From the NCBI RefSeq assembly GCF_001952855.1, contig NZ_LPNO01000005.1:1-64000 (forward strand): a stretch of DNA of 64,000 nt, given 5' to 3'. The notes below the pieces were generated by a model that ran no database searches, was not told the DNA's origin, and was given only the letters and a program-made list of their open reading frames with translations. The stretch is from Pseudomonas sp. ATCC PTA-122608 (GTDB taxonomy: Bacteria > Pseudomonadota > Gammaproteobacteria > Pseudomonadales > Pseudomonadaceae). Below, piece by piece: positions 39,711 to 50,719 of this stretch (position 1 is the stretch's first letter; every line of letters starts with the position of its first letter). The translations under genes were made by a program, and so were the position numbers.

Positions 39711-39790
39711 CTTCGCGAGCAAGCCCGCTCCCACATTTGGAATGCATTTCAAGGTGGGAGCGGCGGTGCGACGATTCGACTTGCTCGCGA
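39711..39790. repeat. REP-like pair in reversed order
   Basis: TTCGCGAGCAAGCCCGCTCC comes first and a variant GGTGGGAGCGGCGGTGCGAC...TTGCTCGCGA second. The second arm holds about 16 extra bases in its middle. The rest of the 39525-39873 gap holds only the ettA terminator and A+T-rich promoter-like sequence upstream of gdhA. Confidence 0.65.
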
Positions 39791-39823
39791 ATGAATCCAA
39801 CTCGGTCTTACAAAAAAACACGC

Positions 39824-39855
39824 AAAAAAAAGCGGAGCCCGAAGGCTCCGCTTTT
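39824..39855 (-). terminator. ettA terminator
   Basis: On the minus strand AAAAAGCGGAGCC-TTCG-GGCTCCGC is followed by eight T residues, 18 bases past the ettA stop. Confidence 0.9.
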
Positions 39856-39873
39856 TCAAACCACCAACCCGAA

Positions 39874-41538
39874 TCAGGCCAGTTTTTTATGCCGTACACG
39901 ATGCGGCTGGGCAGCGGCTTCGCCGAGGCGTTTCTTGCGATCGGCTTCGTATTCGGTGTAGTTGCCTTCGAAGAACACCGCTTGGGAATCGTCTTCGTAC
40001 GCCAGGATGTGAGTGGCCACACGGTCAAGGAACCACCGATCGTGAGAGATCACAATGGCGGCGCCCGGGAAGTCCAGCAGGGCTTCTTCCAGGGAACGCA
40101 GGGTTTCAACGTCGAGGTCGTTTGACGGTTCGTCGAGCAGCAAGACGTTGCCGCCTTCTTTCAAGGTCAGGGCCAGGTGCAAGCGACCGCGCTCACCACC
40201 GGACAGGTCCTTGACGAACTTTTGCTGGTCGCCGCCCTTGAAGTTGAAACGGCCCACATAGGTGCGCGACGGGATTTCATAGTTACCGATACGGATCTGG
40301 TCGGAACCGTCGGAAATCTGCTGGAACACCGTCTTGCTGCCGTCGAGGTCGTCGCGGCTCTGGTCCACACAGGCCAGTTGCACGGTTTCGCCGACTTCGA
40401 TGGTGCCCGAGTCCGGTTGTTCCTTGCCCATCAGCATGCGGAACAGGGTGGATTTACCCGCACCGTTACCGCCGATCACGCCAACGATGGCGCCTTTCGG
40501 CATGGAGAACGACAGGTTGTCGATCAACACGCGATCGCCGTAGCCCTTGCAGACGTTCTTGAACTCGATGACCTTGTCACCCAGGCGCGGACCGGCCGGG
40601 ATGTAGATTTCGTTGGTCTCGGAACGCTTCTGGAATTCCTGGGACTGCATTTCTTCGAAACGCGCCAGACGGGCCTTGGATTTCGACTGACGTGCCTTGG
40701 CGCCTTTACGCACCCATTCCAACTCGTCTTTCATGGCCTTTTCATGGGCCGACTGCTGCTTGGATTCGGCCGCCAGACGGTCGGACTTGGCTTCCAGCCA
40801 ACCGGAGTAGTTGCCCTCGTAAGGGATACCGGCGCCACGGTCGAGTTCGAGAATCCAGCCGGCCACGTTGTCCAGGAAGTACCGGTCGTGCGTGATCGCA
40901 ACCACGGTGCCCGGGAAGTCGTGGAGGAAGCGCTCCAGCCAGGCGACGGAATCGGCGTCCAAGTGGTTGGTGGGTTCGTCGAGCAGCAGCATGTCGGGGG
41001 CCGACAGCAGCAGGCGGCACAGGGCCACACGCCGCTTTTCACCACCGGACAGGTGCTCAATCTTGGCGTCCCACGCCGGCAGGCGCAGCGCATCGGCGGC
41101 AACTTCCAGCTGGCGGTCCAGGTTGTGACCGTCACTGGCTTGCAGGATGGCTTCGAGCTTGGCCTGTTCTGCCGCCAGTTTGTCGAAGTCAGCATCTTCT
41201 TCGGCGTAGGCTGCATAGACCTCGTCCAGGCGGGCCTGGGCGTTCTTGATCACGCTGACCGCTTCCTCGACCACTTCACGCACGGTCTTGGTCGGGTCCA
41301 GGATTGGCTCTTGCGGCAGGTAGCCGATGTTCAGTTCGGGCATCGGGCGGGCTTCGCCGTCGAACTCGGTGTCGACGCCGGCCATGATTTTCAACAGGGT
41401 GGATTTACCCGAACCGTTGAGGCCGAGCACGCCGATCTTGGCGCCCGGGAAGAAGGACAGAGAAATGTTTTTCAGGATTTCCCGCTTCGGCGGAACAACT
41501 TTTCCCAGCCGATGCATGGTGAAGACGTATTGAGCCAT
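39874..41538 (-). CDS. ettA: Energy-dependent translational throttle protein EttA (ABC-F)
   Basis: EttA is a soluble ABC-F ATPase that binds the ribosomal E site and gates entry into elongation according to ATP/ADP level. The 554-residue protein has two ABC domains with Walker A GLNGSGKST and GGNGAGKST and signatures LSGGEKRR and LSGGERGR. The linker (GAKARQSKSKARLARFEEM) is basic. There is no membrane domain. The start at 41538 (MAQYVFTMHRLGKVVPPKR) is the standard one; the frame runs to 41745. It is divergent from morA. Confidence 0.96.
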   Translation of the reverse strand: MAQYVFTMHRLGKVVPPKREILKNISLSFFPGAKIGVLGLNGSGKSTLLKIMAGVDTEFDGEARPMPELNIGYLPQEPILDPTKTVREVVEEAVSVIKNAQARLDEVYAAYAEEDADFDKLAAEQAKLEAILQASDGHNLDRQLEVAADALRLPAWDAKIEHLSGGEKRRVALCRLLLSAPDMLLLDEPTNHLDADSVAWLERFLHDFPGTVVAITHDRYFLDNVAGWILELDRGAGIPYEGNYSGWLEAKSDRLAAESKQQSAHEKAMKDELEWVRKGAKARQSKSKARLARFEEMQSQEFQKRSETNEIYIPAGPRLGDKVIEFKNVCKGYGDRVLIDNLSFSMPKGAIVGVIGGNGAGKSTLFRMLMGKEQPDSGTIEVGETVQLACVDQSRDDLDGSKTVFQQISDGSDQIRIGNYEIPSRTYVGRFNFKGGDQQKFVKDLSGGERGRLHLALTLKEGGNVLLLDEPSNDLDVETLRSLEEALLDFPGAAIVISHDRWFLDRVATHILAYEDDSQAVFFEGNYTEYEADRKKRLGEAAAQPHRVRHKKLA

Positions 41539-41823
41539 GGTGAACCTAGCGTCAGTGACTGATGAATTAAGCGGGCGAAACCCGTGCCAGGCCATGCGCG
41601 GCGCGGGCCGTTGACCATGATCAATGCCTGCGTGCGGTAGAAGCCTGATTGTCTGGGGCTGGAACGCCCTCGCGTAACCGGCAAAGCTACCTGAATGCGC
41701 ATGGGCAGTCCAGCCAAGCGGGGCTGGCACTTTGCCACAACACAAGGCATGCTAGCCGCCCTCCGGGCGTCCGGCTTATAGTGCACGTCGCGCGCCAGTC
41801 CAGCCAAACCGCAGGATCACAGT

Positions 41824-44800
41824 TTGTCCAACGTCACCCCGCCAACTCCCCTGCGCGCCGCTCATATAGCGCCGGGAGCGCCCCTGCACGGAACCCTCAA
41901 GGGCGCTCTGGCGACGCTGGTCCTGCTGCTGCTCGCCTTATTATTCTGGCAACTGCTGGACCAGTTGCAGCAAAACCAGAAAAACCAGCAGCAATACACC
42001 ATCGACTACAGCGCCGACCTGGCCGAACAAATCAGCCTGAACATGGCCCTCAGTGCGCAGATCGCGCTGAACCTGCTGCCGATCGTCGAGCCGCCACGGG
42101 ACACTGAACAGCAACAAATCCTGATGCGCACCCTGCAACGCTCCCTGCCGGAGCTGCGCAGCGTCGCCCTGCTCGCCCCCAGCGGCGCGATGATCAGCGA
42201 CAGCGCCGGCGACAGCCAGGACAGCGCCTGGCTCGAAGAGCTGGTCAAGCGCAGCCACGCCCAGTCCTATTACTTGAGCAACAACAACGACGGCACCGTC
42301 ATCTACCTGCTGCTGCATCAGCCCAGTGGCGGCACCAAGATGTACTGGGCCTTGCGCCTGGCGCCCAACTTCCTGGCCAACCTGACACGCCAGGACGGCC
42401 AGGGCCAGCGCCCAATGTGGGTGATCGAAAACCGCCTCAACCACCGCGTAGTCAGCCGTGACAGCGGCATGCCGGCCCAGTGGGCCTCGGCGTTGACCCC
42501 GGACGAATTGAACAAAAGTGTACTGGTCACGCCCCTGAGCAAAAGCGACTGGCAACTGCGCGGCCTGTTCGACCGTGCCGCCGTGCTGGAGCAACTGCTG
42601 CCGGCCTTTATCGGCAAATGCCTGCTGGGCCTGGCCTTCTCGCTGATCCCGGTGATCGTGCTGCTGAACATGCGCCGCCGCCAGCGCCAGGTGCATGAAG
42701 GCCGCCGCCGCTACCAGGATATTTTCGAAGGCACCGGCGTGGCGCTGTGTGTGCTGGACCTGTCCGGCCTGCGCGCATTCTTCGACAAAGCTCAACTGCA
42801 GACCCGCGAGCAACTGCAGCAGTTGCTGCAAGACAGCCCGGAGCAACGCCAACAACTGCTCAAGGAATTGCGCGTCACCGAGGTCAACCAGGTGGCGGTG
42901 CGCCTGCTGAATGTCGCTTCCTGCGAGCAAGCCTGGGAGCGCCTGATCGACGCTTGCCCGTCGAGCCCTACCGCCATCGGCAACCAGGTGATCGACGCGG
43001 TACTGACCCAACAGAAGCAGCTCGAACTGGAAATCCAGCTCAGCGATGTCGAAGGCAACGACCAATACCTGTGGCTGGTGATGCGCCTGCCGGAACAACA
43101 GGACGACTTCAAGGCGGTGATCCTGAGCATCAGCGACATCACCAGCCGGAAGCTGATCGAGCTGTCGCTGGTGGAGCGCGAGGGTTTCTGGTCGGACGTG
43201 GTACGCACCGTGCCCGATCACCTGTATGTGCAGGACGTGATCAGCCAGCGGATGATTTTCAGCAACCATCACCTGGGCCACACCTTGGGCTACAACAAGC
43301 CCGAGTTGCAGCAAATGGGCGAGTATTTCTGGGAAATCCTGCTGCACCCCGAAGACGCCGAGCGTTACCACGACCTGCGCCTGCAACAGCGCCAGGCCGG
43401 CTACCTGAGCCAACTGCAGTGCCAGCTGCGCTTTCGCCACCGCAACAACCAATGGCGGCGCTTCGACATCCGCGAACAGGCCCTGGCCCGGGACAAGACC
43501 GACCAGGTCACGCGCATCATCGGCGTGGCCAAGGACATCACCGACCAGATCGAGGCCAGCGAATCCCTGCGTGACAGCGAACAGCGCTACCGCATGCTGG
43601 CTGAAAGCATCAGCGACGTGATCTTCTCCACCGACAGCAAGCTGGCCCTGAACTACGTCAGCCCGTCGGTGAACGGCGTGCTGGGCTATGACGTGGACTG
43701 GATCTTCGAAAACGGCTGGCAATCGACTATCGCCAACCCGCAACAACTGACTGGAATTTACTCCCTGGTGGAGCAAGTCAGCCGCGCCCTGGACCAACCC
43801 GACTCCCTCGCGGCGTTGCGCAACGACGTGCAGACCCAGCTGTTCCTGTTCGACTGCCTGCGGGCCGACGGGCGCAAGATCCCGATCGAACTGCGCCTGG
43901 TGCTGGTGTGGGACGAACACGGTGCGTTCGAAGGCATCCTCGGCGTGGGTCGCGACATCAGCCAGCAACGCCGTGCGGAAAAAGACCTGCGCATGGCGGC
44001 CACGGTATTTGAACACTCGACTTCGGCGATCCTGATCACCGACCCTGCCGGCTATATCGTGCAGGCCAACGAGGCGTTCAGCCGGGTGAGTGGCTACGCG
44101 GTGGCGGACGTGCTCGACCAGTTACCAAACATGCTCACCGTCGACGAACAGCAGGAAGCCCACCTGCGCTACGTGCTCAAGCAATTGCATCAGCACAGCA
44201 CCTGGGAAGGCGAAGTGTGGCTCAAGCGCCGCAACGGCGAGCATTACCCGGCCTGGGTCGGGATTACCGCCGTATTCGATGACGAAGGCGACCTGGCCAG
44301 CTACGTGTGCTTCTTCAGTGACATCAGCGAGCGCAAGGCCAGCGAACAGCGGATCCACCGCCTGGCCTACTACGACGCCCTGACCCACCTGCCCAACCGC
44401 ACGCTGTTCCAGGACCGCCTGCACACCGCGTTGCAGTCGGCGGAACGGCAGAAGTCGTGGGTGGTGCTGATGTTCCTCGACCTCGACCGCTTCAAGCCGA
44501 TCAACGATTCCCTGGGCCACGCCGCCGGCGATCGCATGCTCAAGGAAATGGCCACCCGCTTGCTGGGCTGCGTGGCCGAAGACGACACCGTGGCGCGCAT
44601 GGGCGGCGACGAGTTCACCTTGCTCCTGCAACCGCGAGCCAGCCGCGAAATGGCGTTGAACCGGGCGATCAATGTGGCCGAGCAGATTCTGGCCAGCCTG
44701 GTGAAACCGTTTGTGCTTGAGGGCCGCGAGTTCTTTGTGACCGCCAGTATCGGCATCGCCCTGAGCCCGCAGGACGGCAACGAACTCAGCCAGTTGATGA

Positions 44801-45675
44801 AGAACGCCGACACGGCGATGTACCACGCCAAGGAGCGCGGAAAGAACAACTTCCAGTTCTACCAGGCCGACATGAACGCCAGCGCCCTGGAGCGTCTGGA
44901 GCTGGAAAGCGACCTGCGCCACGCCCTGGAACAGAACGAATTCGTGCTGTATTACCAGCCGCAGTTCAGCGGCGACGGCAAACGCCTGACCGGCGCCGAA
45001 GCCCTGCTGCGCTGGCGCCATCCCCGTCGCGGGCTGGTGCCACCGGGGGACTTTATCCCGGTGCTGGAGGAATTGGGGCTGGTGGTGGACGTGGGCGACT
45101 GGGTAATCAGCGCAGCCTGCCGCCAACTCAAGACCTGGCACCAGAACAAGGTGCGGGTGCCCAAGGTCTCGGTGAACATCTCGGCCCGGCAGTTCTCCGA
45201 CGGGCAACTGGGCGAGCGCATCGCGACCATCCTCAAGGACACCGGCCTGCCGCCGGCGTGCCTCGAGCTGGAGCTGACCGAAAGTATCCTGATGCGCGAG
45301 GTCAACGAGGCGATGCAGATCCTCGCCAGCCTGAAAAACCTCGGCCTGAGCATTGCGGTAGATGACTTCGGCACCGGTTATTCATCGCTGAACTACCTCA
45401 AGCAGTTCCCCATCGACGTGCTGAAGATCGACCGCACCTTTGTCGACGGCCTGCCGTCGGGTGAGCAGGACGCGCAGATCGCCCGGGCGATTATCGCCAT
45501 GGCCCACAGCCTGAACCTGGCGGTGATCGCCGAGGGTGTGGAAACCCATGAGCAGCTGGACTTCCTGCGGGAGCACGGTTGTGACGAGGTGCAGGGCTAC
45601 CTGTTCGGACGGCCGATGCCGGCGAACCGGTTTGAGGCGCAGTTCAGTAATGACGCGCTGTTCATGTTCGACTGA
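41824..45675 (+). CDS. morA: MorA-type membrane sensor with PAS, GGDEF and EAL domains
   Basis: A 1283-residue cyclic-di-GMP enzyme matching MorA, which controls motility and biofilm in Pseudomonas. It has a membrane helix at about 26-46, a periplasmic sensor region, and a second helix at about 258-278. Several PAS domains follow (about 290-840), then GGDEF at 927-931 and EAL at 1059-1061. The EAL active site looks complete ([27 protein letters not shown] at 1180, KIDRTF). The GGDEF half is intact, but the inhibitory I-site RxxD reads AEDD. The start is TTG at 41824 (MSNVTPPTP). It sits next to glyA, as PA4601 does. Confidence 0.93.
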   Translation: MSNVTPPTPLRAAHIAPGAPLHGTLKGALATLVLLLLALLFWQLLDQLQQNQKNQQQYTIDYSADLAEQISLNMALSAQIALNLLPIVEPPRDTEQQQILMRTLQRSLPELRSVALLAPSGAMISDSAGDSQDSAWLEELVKRSHAQSYYLSNNNDGTVIYLLLHQPSGGTKMYWALRLAPNFLANLTRQDGQGQRPMWVIENRLNHRVVSRDSGMPAQWASALTPDELNKSVLVTPLSKSDWQLRGLFDRAAVLEQLLPAFIGKCLLGLAFSLIPVIVLLNMRRRQRQVHEGRRRYQDIFEGTGVALCVLDLSGLRAFFDKAQLQTREQLQQLLQDSPEQRQQLLKELRVTEVNQVAVRLLNVASCEQAWERLIDACPSSPTAIGNQVIDAVLTQQKQLELEIQLSDVEGNDQYLWLVMRLPEQQDDFKAVILSISDITSRKLIELSLVEREGFWSDVVRTVPDHLYVQDVISQRMIFSNHHLGHTLGYNKPELQQMGEYFWEILLHPEDAERYHDLRLQQRQAGYLSQLQCQLRFRHRNNQWRRFDIREQALARDKTDQVTRIIGVAKDITDQIEASESLRDSEQRYRMLAESISDVIFSTDSKLALNYVSPSVNGVLGYDVDWIFENGWQSTIANPQQLTGIYSLVEQVSRALDQPDSLAALRNDVQTQLFLFDCLRADGRKIPIELRLVLVWDEHGAFEGILGVGRDISQQRRAEKDLRMAATVFEHSTSAILITDPAGYIVQANEAFSRVSGYAVADVLDQLPNMLTVDEQQEAHLRYVLKQLHQHSTWEGEVWLKRRNGEHYPAWVGITAVFDDEGDLASYVCFFSDISERKASEQRIHRLAYYDALTHLPNRTLFQDRLHTALQSAERQKSWVVLMFLDLDRFKPINDSLGHAAGDRMLKEMATRLLGCVAEDDTVARMGGDEFTLLLQPRASREMALNRAINVAEQILASLVKPFVLEGREFFVTASIGIALSPQDGNELSQLMKNADTAMYHAKERGKNNFQFYQADMNASALERLELESDLRHALEQNEFVLYYQPQFSGDGKRLTGAEALLRWRHPRRGLVPPGDFIPVLEELGLVVDVGDWVISAACRQLKTWHQNKVRVPKVSVNISARQFSDGQLGERIATILKDTGLPPACLELELTESILMREVNEAMQILASLKNLGLSIAVDDFGTGYSSLNYLKQFPIDVLKIDRTFVDGLPSGEQDAQIARAIIAMAHSLNLAVIAEGVETHEQLDFLREHGCDEVQGYLFGRPMPANRFEAQFSNDALFMFD

Positions 45676-45697
45676 GAGCGTGTGATGCCGCTTTTTG

Positions 45698-45831
45698 TTG
45701 CGAGGGGGCTTGTCCCCCGTTGGGCTGCGAAGCGGCCCCAAAACCTGGCACCTCGATCTACCTGAAGAAACGCGTGAGCCCTGAATGGGGCTGCTGCGCA
45801 GCCCAACGGGGGACAAGCCCCCTCGCCACAA
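45698..45831. repeat. REP pair (type 2)
   Basis: TTGCGAGGGGGCTTGTCCCC and GGGGACAAGCCCCCTCGCCA face each other between morA and glyA, with inner GTTGGGCTGCG/CGCAGCCCAAC arms. Confidence 0.9.
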
Positions 45832-45952
45832 GGGCACCGCTCATCCCTAAGTGAATCCCGCTTGTCCGCGACATGATGTCCTTTCATATGCCATCCAAAA
45901 CCCATTAGGTTAGAATGCGCTTCTTTTCTGCCCCCGATCCTTGAGGACCGCC

Positions 45953-47206
45953 ATGTTCAGCCGTGATTTGACCATTGCCAAGTACGACGCCGATCTCTTT
46001 GCCGCCATGGAGCAAGAAGCCGTGCGCCAGGAAGAGCACATTGAGCTGATCGCTTCGGAAAACTACACCAGCCCTGCGGTTATGGAGGCTCAAGGTTCGG
46101 TTCTGACCAACAAGTACGCCGAAGGCTACCCGGGCAAGCGTTACTACGGTGGTTGCGAGTACGTCGACATCGTTGAGCAGCTGGCCATCGACCGCGCCAA
46201 GGAACTGTTCGGCGCCGATTACGCCAACGTCCAGCCACACGCCGGTTCCCAAGCCAACAGCGCCGTGTACCTGGCCCTGCTGCAAGCGGGCGACACCATC
46301 CTGGGCATGAGCCTGGCCCACGGCGGTCACCTGACCCACGGCGCCAGCGTTTCCTCCTCCGGCAAGCTGTACAACGCCGTTCAGTACGGCATCGACGGCA
46401 ACGGCCTGATCGACTACGACGAAGTCGAGCGCCTGGCGGTTGAGCACAAGCCAAAAATGATCGTGGCGGGTTTCTCTGCCTACTCGCAGATCCTGGATTT
46501 CCCACGCTTTCGCGAAATCGCCGACAAGGTGGGCGCCTACCTGTTCGTCGACATGGCCCACGTGGCCGGTTTGGTCGCTGCTGGCGTCTACCCGAACCCG
46601 GTGCCATTCGCTGACGTGGTGACCACCACCACCCACAAGACCCTGCGCGGTCCACGTGGCGGCCTGATCCTGGCTCGCGCCAACGCCGAGATCGAGAAGA
46701 AGCTGAACTCCGCCGTATTCCCAGGCGGCCAGGGTGGCCCGCTGGAGCACGTGATCGCCGCCAAAGCGATCTGCTTCAAGGAAGCCCTGCAGCCTGAGTT
46801 CAAGACCTACCAGCAGCAAGTGGTGAAAAACGCCAAGGCCATGGCCGGCGTGTTCATCGAGCGTGGTTTTGACGTGGTGTCCGGCGGTACTGAGAACCAC
46901 CTGTTCCTGCTCTCGCTGATCAAGCAAGACATCTCCGGTAAAGACGCTGACGCCGCTCTGGGCAAAGCCTTCATAACCGTGAACAAGAACTCGGTACCGA
47001 ACGACCCACGTTCGCCGTTCGTCACCTCCGGCCTGCGCTTCGGCACTCCGGCTGTGACGACTCGTGGCTTCAAGGAAGCAGAGTGCAAGGAACTGGCTGG
47101 CTGGATCTGCGACATCCTGGCTGACCTGAACAACGAAGCAGTGATTGATTCTGTTCGTGAGAAGGTCAAGGCCATCTGCAAGAAGCTGCCGGTATACGGC
47201 GCTTAA
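45953..47206 (+). CDS. glyA: Serine hydroxymethyltransferase GlyA
   Basis: GlyA interconverts serine and glycine with tetrahydrofolate and feeds one-carbon metabolism. The 417-residue PLP enzyme has [33 protein letters not shown], and the Schiff-base lysine in [15 protein letters not shown]. The start at 45953 ([12 protein letters not shown]) follows a GAGGA site; the frame extends 12 bases upstream. A -10-like TAGAAT lies at 45911-45916. No glycine riboswitch or PurR-like site was found upstream. Confidence 0.97.
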   Translation: MFSRDLTIAKYDADLFAAMEQEAVRQEEHIELIASENYTSPAVMEAQGSVLTNKYAEGYPGKRYYGGCEYVDIVEQLAIDRAKELFGADYANVQPHAGSQANSAVYLALLQAGDTILGMSLAHGGHLTHGASVSSSGKLYNAVQYGIDGNGLIDYDEVERLAVEHKPKMIVAGFSAYSQILDFPRFREIADKVGAYLFVDMAHVAGLVAAGVYPNPVPFADVVTTTTHKTLRGPRGGLILARANAEIEKKLNSAVFPGGQGGPLEHVIAAKAICFKEALQPEFKTYQQQVVKNAKAMAGVFIERGFDVVSGGTENHLFLLSLIKQDISGKDADAALGKAFITVNKNSVPNDPRSPFVTSGLRFGTPAVTTRGFKEAECKELAGWICDILADLNNEAVIDSVREKVKAICKKLPVYGA

Positions 47207-47221
47207 TAGCAAAAAGCCCGC

Positions 47222-47321
47222 TGTAGGAGCGAGCTTGCTCGCGAAGAACGTCAACGATAACGCGTGCATCCTGGATGCACGCGGTGCCTATAAGTTCTTC
47301 GCGAGCAAGCTCGCTCCTACA
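47222..47321. repeat. REP pair (type 1)
   Basis: TGTAGGAGCGAGCTTGCTCG and CGAGCAAGCTCGCTCCTACA bracket about 60 bases between convergent glyA and yjiA; the inner sequence includes AACGATAACGCGTGCATCC, as in related copies. Confidence 0.9.
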
Positions 47322-47332
47322 TGTGGGCTTTT

Positions 47333-48292
47333 TTATGCCTGATAGATGCGCTGGAAACCCTCGCGAATCTTTTCTTCCGGCAACTCGTCGGCAATAAACA
47401 CAATCACACTTTCCCGCGTCTCGCCTTCGGCCCATTCGGTGTCCCAATCGAAACCGTAGAGCTTCAGCACGCCCTGGAACACCATCCGCCGGTCTTCCCC
47501 GGCAATGTTCAGCACGCCTTTGTAACGCAGCAATTGCTTGCCGTGGTCTTCCAGCAGCTCGTTCATGAACTCGCTGAGTTTGTCGATATCCAGCGGCTGG
47601 TCGGTGCGCAGCACCAGGCTGGAGATACGGTCGATGGACGGCGCCTGGCTTACCGGGCGCAAGGTCATGCCGGCATTGAGGTTGAAGCCACGCACATCCA
47701 GCAGTTCGGCGAGGTCGATCTTGCCGTGCTCCACCACGCGAATCGGTGCGCGGCGGTTGATGCGGGTCAGGCGCTCGCTGAGGGCGTCGAAGGTGGCGTC
47801 GTCCACCAGGTCGCGCTTGCTCACCAGCAGGCGGTCGGCAAAACCGATCTGCGCCTGGGCGATGGTCTGGGTCAGGTGGTGCTCGGCGTGGGCCGCGTCC
47901 ACCAGGGTGATGATGCCGTCGAGGATGTAGCGCTCGCGCAGTTCTTCATCGATGAAAAAGGTCTGGGCCACCGGGGCAGGATCGGCCAGGCCGGTGCACT
48001 CGATCACCAGGCGGTCGAAGGCGATTTCGCCGCTGTCCAGGCGTTCCAGCAGCAGGTACAGGGCCTTGGTCAGGTCGGTGTGGATGGTGCAGCACACGCA
48101 GCCATTGGACAGGGTCATGACTTGCACCGGCTCGCTGCCCAGCAGTTGGGTGTCGATACCGGCGTCGCTGAATTCGTTTTCGATCACGGCGATTTTCAAG
48201 CCGTGCTCGGCCTTGAGCAGGTGGCGCAGCAGCGTGGTTTTACCCGCGCCGAGAAAGCCGCTGAGGATGGTAACGGGGATGGGAGAGGACAA
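47333..48292 (-). CDS. yjiA: COG0523 GTPase YjiA (CobW/P47K family)
   Basis: A 319-residue G3E GTPase of the CobW/YjiA family, thought to deliver metal, usually zinc, to target proteins. The N-terminal P-loop is GFLGAGKTT, the metal-binding CxCC motif is NGCVCCTI, and the specificity motif is VSKRDLVDD. The C-terminal CobW domain covers the last third. The start is taken as TTG at 48292 (MSSPIPVTILSG), six bases after AAGGAG; an upstream ATG at 48373 lies inside a REP. It is the third gene of cstA-yjiX-yjiA, the order known from E. coli. Confidence 0.9.
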   Translation of the reverse strand: MSSPIPVTILSGFLGAGKTTLLRHLLKAEHGLKIAVIENEFSDAGIDTQLLGSEPVQVMTLSNGCVCCTIHTDLTKALYLLLERLDSGEIAFDRLVIECTGLADPAPVAQTFFIDEELRERYILDGIITLVDAAHAEHHLTQTIAQAQIGFADRLLVSKRDLVDDATFDALSERLTRINRRAPIRVVEHGKIDLAELLDVRGFNLNAGMTLRPVSQAPSIDRISSLVLRTDQPLDIDKLSEFMNELLEDHGKQLLRYKGVLNIAGEDRRMVFQGVLKLYGFDWDTEWAEGETRESVIVFIADELPEEKIREGFQRIYQA

Positions 48293-48326
48293 AGAATTCT
48301 CCTTGAAATAGGAACGCAAAAACAAT

Positions 48327-48425
48327 TGTAGGAGCGAGCTTGCTCGCGAAGAACCCAAGGACACCGCGTGCATTCAGGAAGAACGCGGTGTCTTGACGTT
48401 TTTCGCGAGCAAGCTCGCTCCTACA
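48327..48425. repeat. REP pair (type 1) inside the cst operon
   Basis: TGTAGGAGCGAGCTTGCTCG and CGAGCAAGCTCGCTCCTACA lie between yjiX and yjiA. As part of the transcript the pair would form a long stem that could affect yjiA expression or RNA stability. Confidence 0.9.
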
Positions 48426-48439
48426 AGGGACCTAACGAC

Positions 48440-48637
48440 TCAACAGCACTTGGGCCCACCCTTGCCGCCGTAACGGGCTTCCTGGCGTTCCCGGAAGAAC
48501 GCCTTGTAGTCCATCATCGGCTTGTCGGGGTGCTTGGTTTGCATATGCTCGACGTAAGTGTCGTAGTCGGGCATGCCGACCATCAGGCGCGCGGCCTGAC
48601 CGAGGTATTTACCGAGGCGACTGATGTCATTGAACAT
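48440..48637 (-). CDS. yjiX: YbdD/YjiX family small protein
   Basis: A 65-residue protein of the YbdD/YjiX family, always found beside CstA/BtsT transporters. It shows [26 protein letters not shown] and [22 protein letters not shown], and ends with GGPKCC; the two cysteines may bind metal. It follows cstA by 15 bases and must be co-expressed with it. In other bacteria the family is needed for transporter function. Confidence 0.93.
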   Translation of the reverse strand: MFNDISRLGKYLGQAARLMVGMPDYDTYVEHMQTKHPDKPMMDYKAFFRERQEARYGGKGGPKCC

Positions 48638-48652
48638 GATTGCAATCCTCTA

Positions 48653-50719
48653 TCAAGCGTCCGGGATGGCCTGGTATGGAGCTTCTTTATCCGTACGTTC
48701 CTTTTTGCCCCAGGCGGCAATGCCGACTTTGAGCGCATAGAACAGGATGCTGAAGACCACGAACAGGAACAGCGCCGTCAGCGTTGCGTTGGTGTAGGCG
48801 TTCCAGATCACGTGTTGCATCTGGTCGATGCTCTTGGCCGGTGCGAGGATCTGGCCGCCGGCCAGGGCGTCGCTGTATTTCTTGGCCAGGGACAGGAAGC
48901 CGATCGCCGGGTTGGCGTCGAACAGCTTGATGAAGCCTGCGGTCACGGTGCAGATCAGCAGCCAGACAGCCGGCAGCATGGTCACCCAGATGTAGCGTTG
49001 GCGTTTCATTTTGATCAGCACAACGGTAGCGAGCATCAGCGCGATACCCGCCAGCATCTGGTTGGAGATACCGAACAGCGGCCACAAGGTGTTGATGCCG
49101 CCCAGTGGGTCGATCACGCCTTGGTACAACAGGTAACCCCACATCGCCACACAACCTGCGGTAGCGATCAGGTTGGCGGTCCAGGACTCGGTACGCTTGA
49201 GCGCCGGCACGAAGGAACCGAGCAAATCCTGAAGCATGAAGCGACCGGCACGGGTACCGGCGTCGACTGCGGTCAGGATGAACAGCGCTTCGAACAGGAT
49301 CGCAAAGTGGTACCAGAACGCCATGGTGTTTTCACCCGGCAGGACGCTGTGCAAGATCTGCGCGATACCGACCGCCAGGGTCGGCGCACCACCGGCACGG
49401 GCCAGGATGGTGGTTTCACCGATGTCATGCGCCACCGCCTGCAACGCTTCCGGGGTAATCGCAAAACCCCAGCTGCTGACAGTTTGCGCAACGGTCACCA
49501 CGTCAGCGCCGACAATGGCGGCCGGGCTGTTCATGGCGAAGTACACGCCTGGCTCGATCACCGAAGCGGCAACCATCGCCATGATGGCCACGAACGACTC
49601 CATCAACATGCCGCCGTAACCGATGTAACGGGCGTGCCCTTCATTGGCCAGCAACTTGGGCGTGGTGCCCGAGGAGATCAGTGCGTGGAAACCCGAGACC
49701 GCGCCACAGGCAATGGTGATGAACAGGAACGGGAACAGACCGCCCTTCCACACCGGGCCGGTGCCATCGATGAACTGGGTCAGCGCCGGCATTTTCAGGT
49801 CGGGCATGGTCACCAGGATGCCAATCGCCAGGGCGATGATGGTGCCGATTTTCAGGAAAGTAGACAGGTAGTCACGTGGCGCGAGGATCAGCCACACCGG
49901 CAACACGGCGGCGACAAAGCCATAACCCACCAGCATCCAGGTGATCTGGATCCCGGTGAAGCTGAACGCCTTGGCCCACACCGGGTCAGCGGCAATCTGC
50001 CCGCCCAGCCAGATCGAGCCCAGCAGCAACAGCACGCCGACAATCGAGATTTCGCCGATACGGCCCGGGCGGATGTAGCGCATGTAGATGCCCATGAACA
50101 TCGCGATCGGGATGGTCGCCATCACCGTGAAGATGCCCCACGGGCTTTCGGCCAGGGCCTTGACCACGATCAGCGCCAGCACCGCGAGGATGATGATCAT
50201 GATCAGGAAGCAGCCAAACAGCGCGATGGTCCCGGGAATGCGGCCCATTTCTTCGCGGACCATGTCCCCCAGGGAACGGCCGTTGCGACGGGTGGAGAGG
50301 AACAGGATCATGAAATCCTGCACCGCGCCCGCCAGCACCACACCGGCTATCAGCCACAAGGTGCCGGGCAGGTAGCCCATCTGCGCTGCCAGTACCGGGC
50401 CGACCAAAGGCCCGGCGCCGGCGATTGCCGCGAAGTGGTGACCGAAAAGAATGTGTTTGTTGGTCGGCACATAGTCCAGACCATCGTTGTTGAGCACGGC
50501 GGGGGTAGCCCGCAGTGGATCGAGCTGCATCACATGGTTAGCGATGAACAGACTGTAGTAACGGTAAGCAACCAGATAAATGGCCACTGCTGCGACCACA
50601 ATCCACAAGGCGTTGATCGCCTCGCCGCGGCGCAAGGCCACTACGCCCAGGGCGCACGCTCCTACGATTGCCAGCAGCAGCCAGGGTAGATGGCGTAGCA
50701 GGCTATTATTATTTTTCAT
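48653..50719 (-). CDS. cstA: CstA/BtsT-type pyruvate or peptide transporter
   Basis: A 688-residue inner-membrane transporter of the CstA family. Its E. coli relatives CstA and BtsT take up peptides and pyruvate. The protein is almost all hydrophobic segments (16 or more). It has the family block FGHHFAAIAGAGPLVGPVLAAQMGYLPG and GAVQDFMILFLSTRRNGRSLGDMVREEMG near the N-terminus and SGTTPKLLANEGHARYIGYG further on. Pairing with yjiX and yjiA favours the BtsT (pyruvate) role, but no BtsSR-like regulator is adjacent. Confidence 0.93.
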   Translation of the reverse strand: MKNNNSLLRHLPWLLLAIVGACALGVVALRRGEAINALWIVVAAVAIYLVAYRYYSLFIANHVMQLDPLRATPAVLNNDGLDYVPTNKHILFGHHFAAIAGAGPLVGPVLAAQMGYLPGTLWLIAGVVLAGAVQDFMILFLSTRRNGRSLGDMVREEMGRIPGTIALFGCFLIMIIILAVLALIVVKALAESPWGIFTVMATIPIAMFMGIYMRYIRPGRIGEISIVGVLLLLGSIWLGGQIAADPVWAKAFSFTGIQITWMLVGYGFVAAVLPVWLILAPRDYLSTFLKIGTIIALAIGILVTMPDLKMPALTQFIDGTGPVWKGGLFPFLFITIACGAVSGFHALISSGTTPKLLANEGHARYIGYGGMLMESFVAIMAMVAASVIEPGVYFAMNSPAAIVGADVVTVAQTVSSWGFAITPEALQAVAHDIGETTILARAGGAPTLAVGIAQILHSVLPGENTMAFWYHFAILFEALFILTAVDAGTRAGRFMLQDLLGSFVPALKRTESWTANLIATAGCVAMWGYLLYQGVIDPLGGINTLWPLFGISNQMLAGIALMLATVVLIKMKRQRYIWVTMLPAVWLLICTVTAGFIKLFDANPAIGFLSLAKKYSDALAGGQILAPAKSIDQMQHVIWNAYTNATLTALFLFVVFSILFYALKVGIAAWGKKERTDKEAPYQAIPDA

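Noticed and set aside
45832..45952. Glycine riboswitch upstream of glyA
   Set aside because: The leader is short and holds no paired conserved cores or linked hairpins; only a -10-like box is visible.
48368..50689. A 773-codon open frame opposite cstA
   Set aside because: It is very rich in H, Q, R and D, which is typical of a shadow of a membrane-protein gene; it begins inside a REP.
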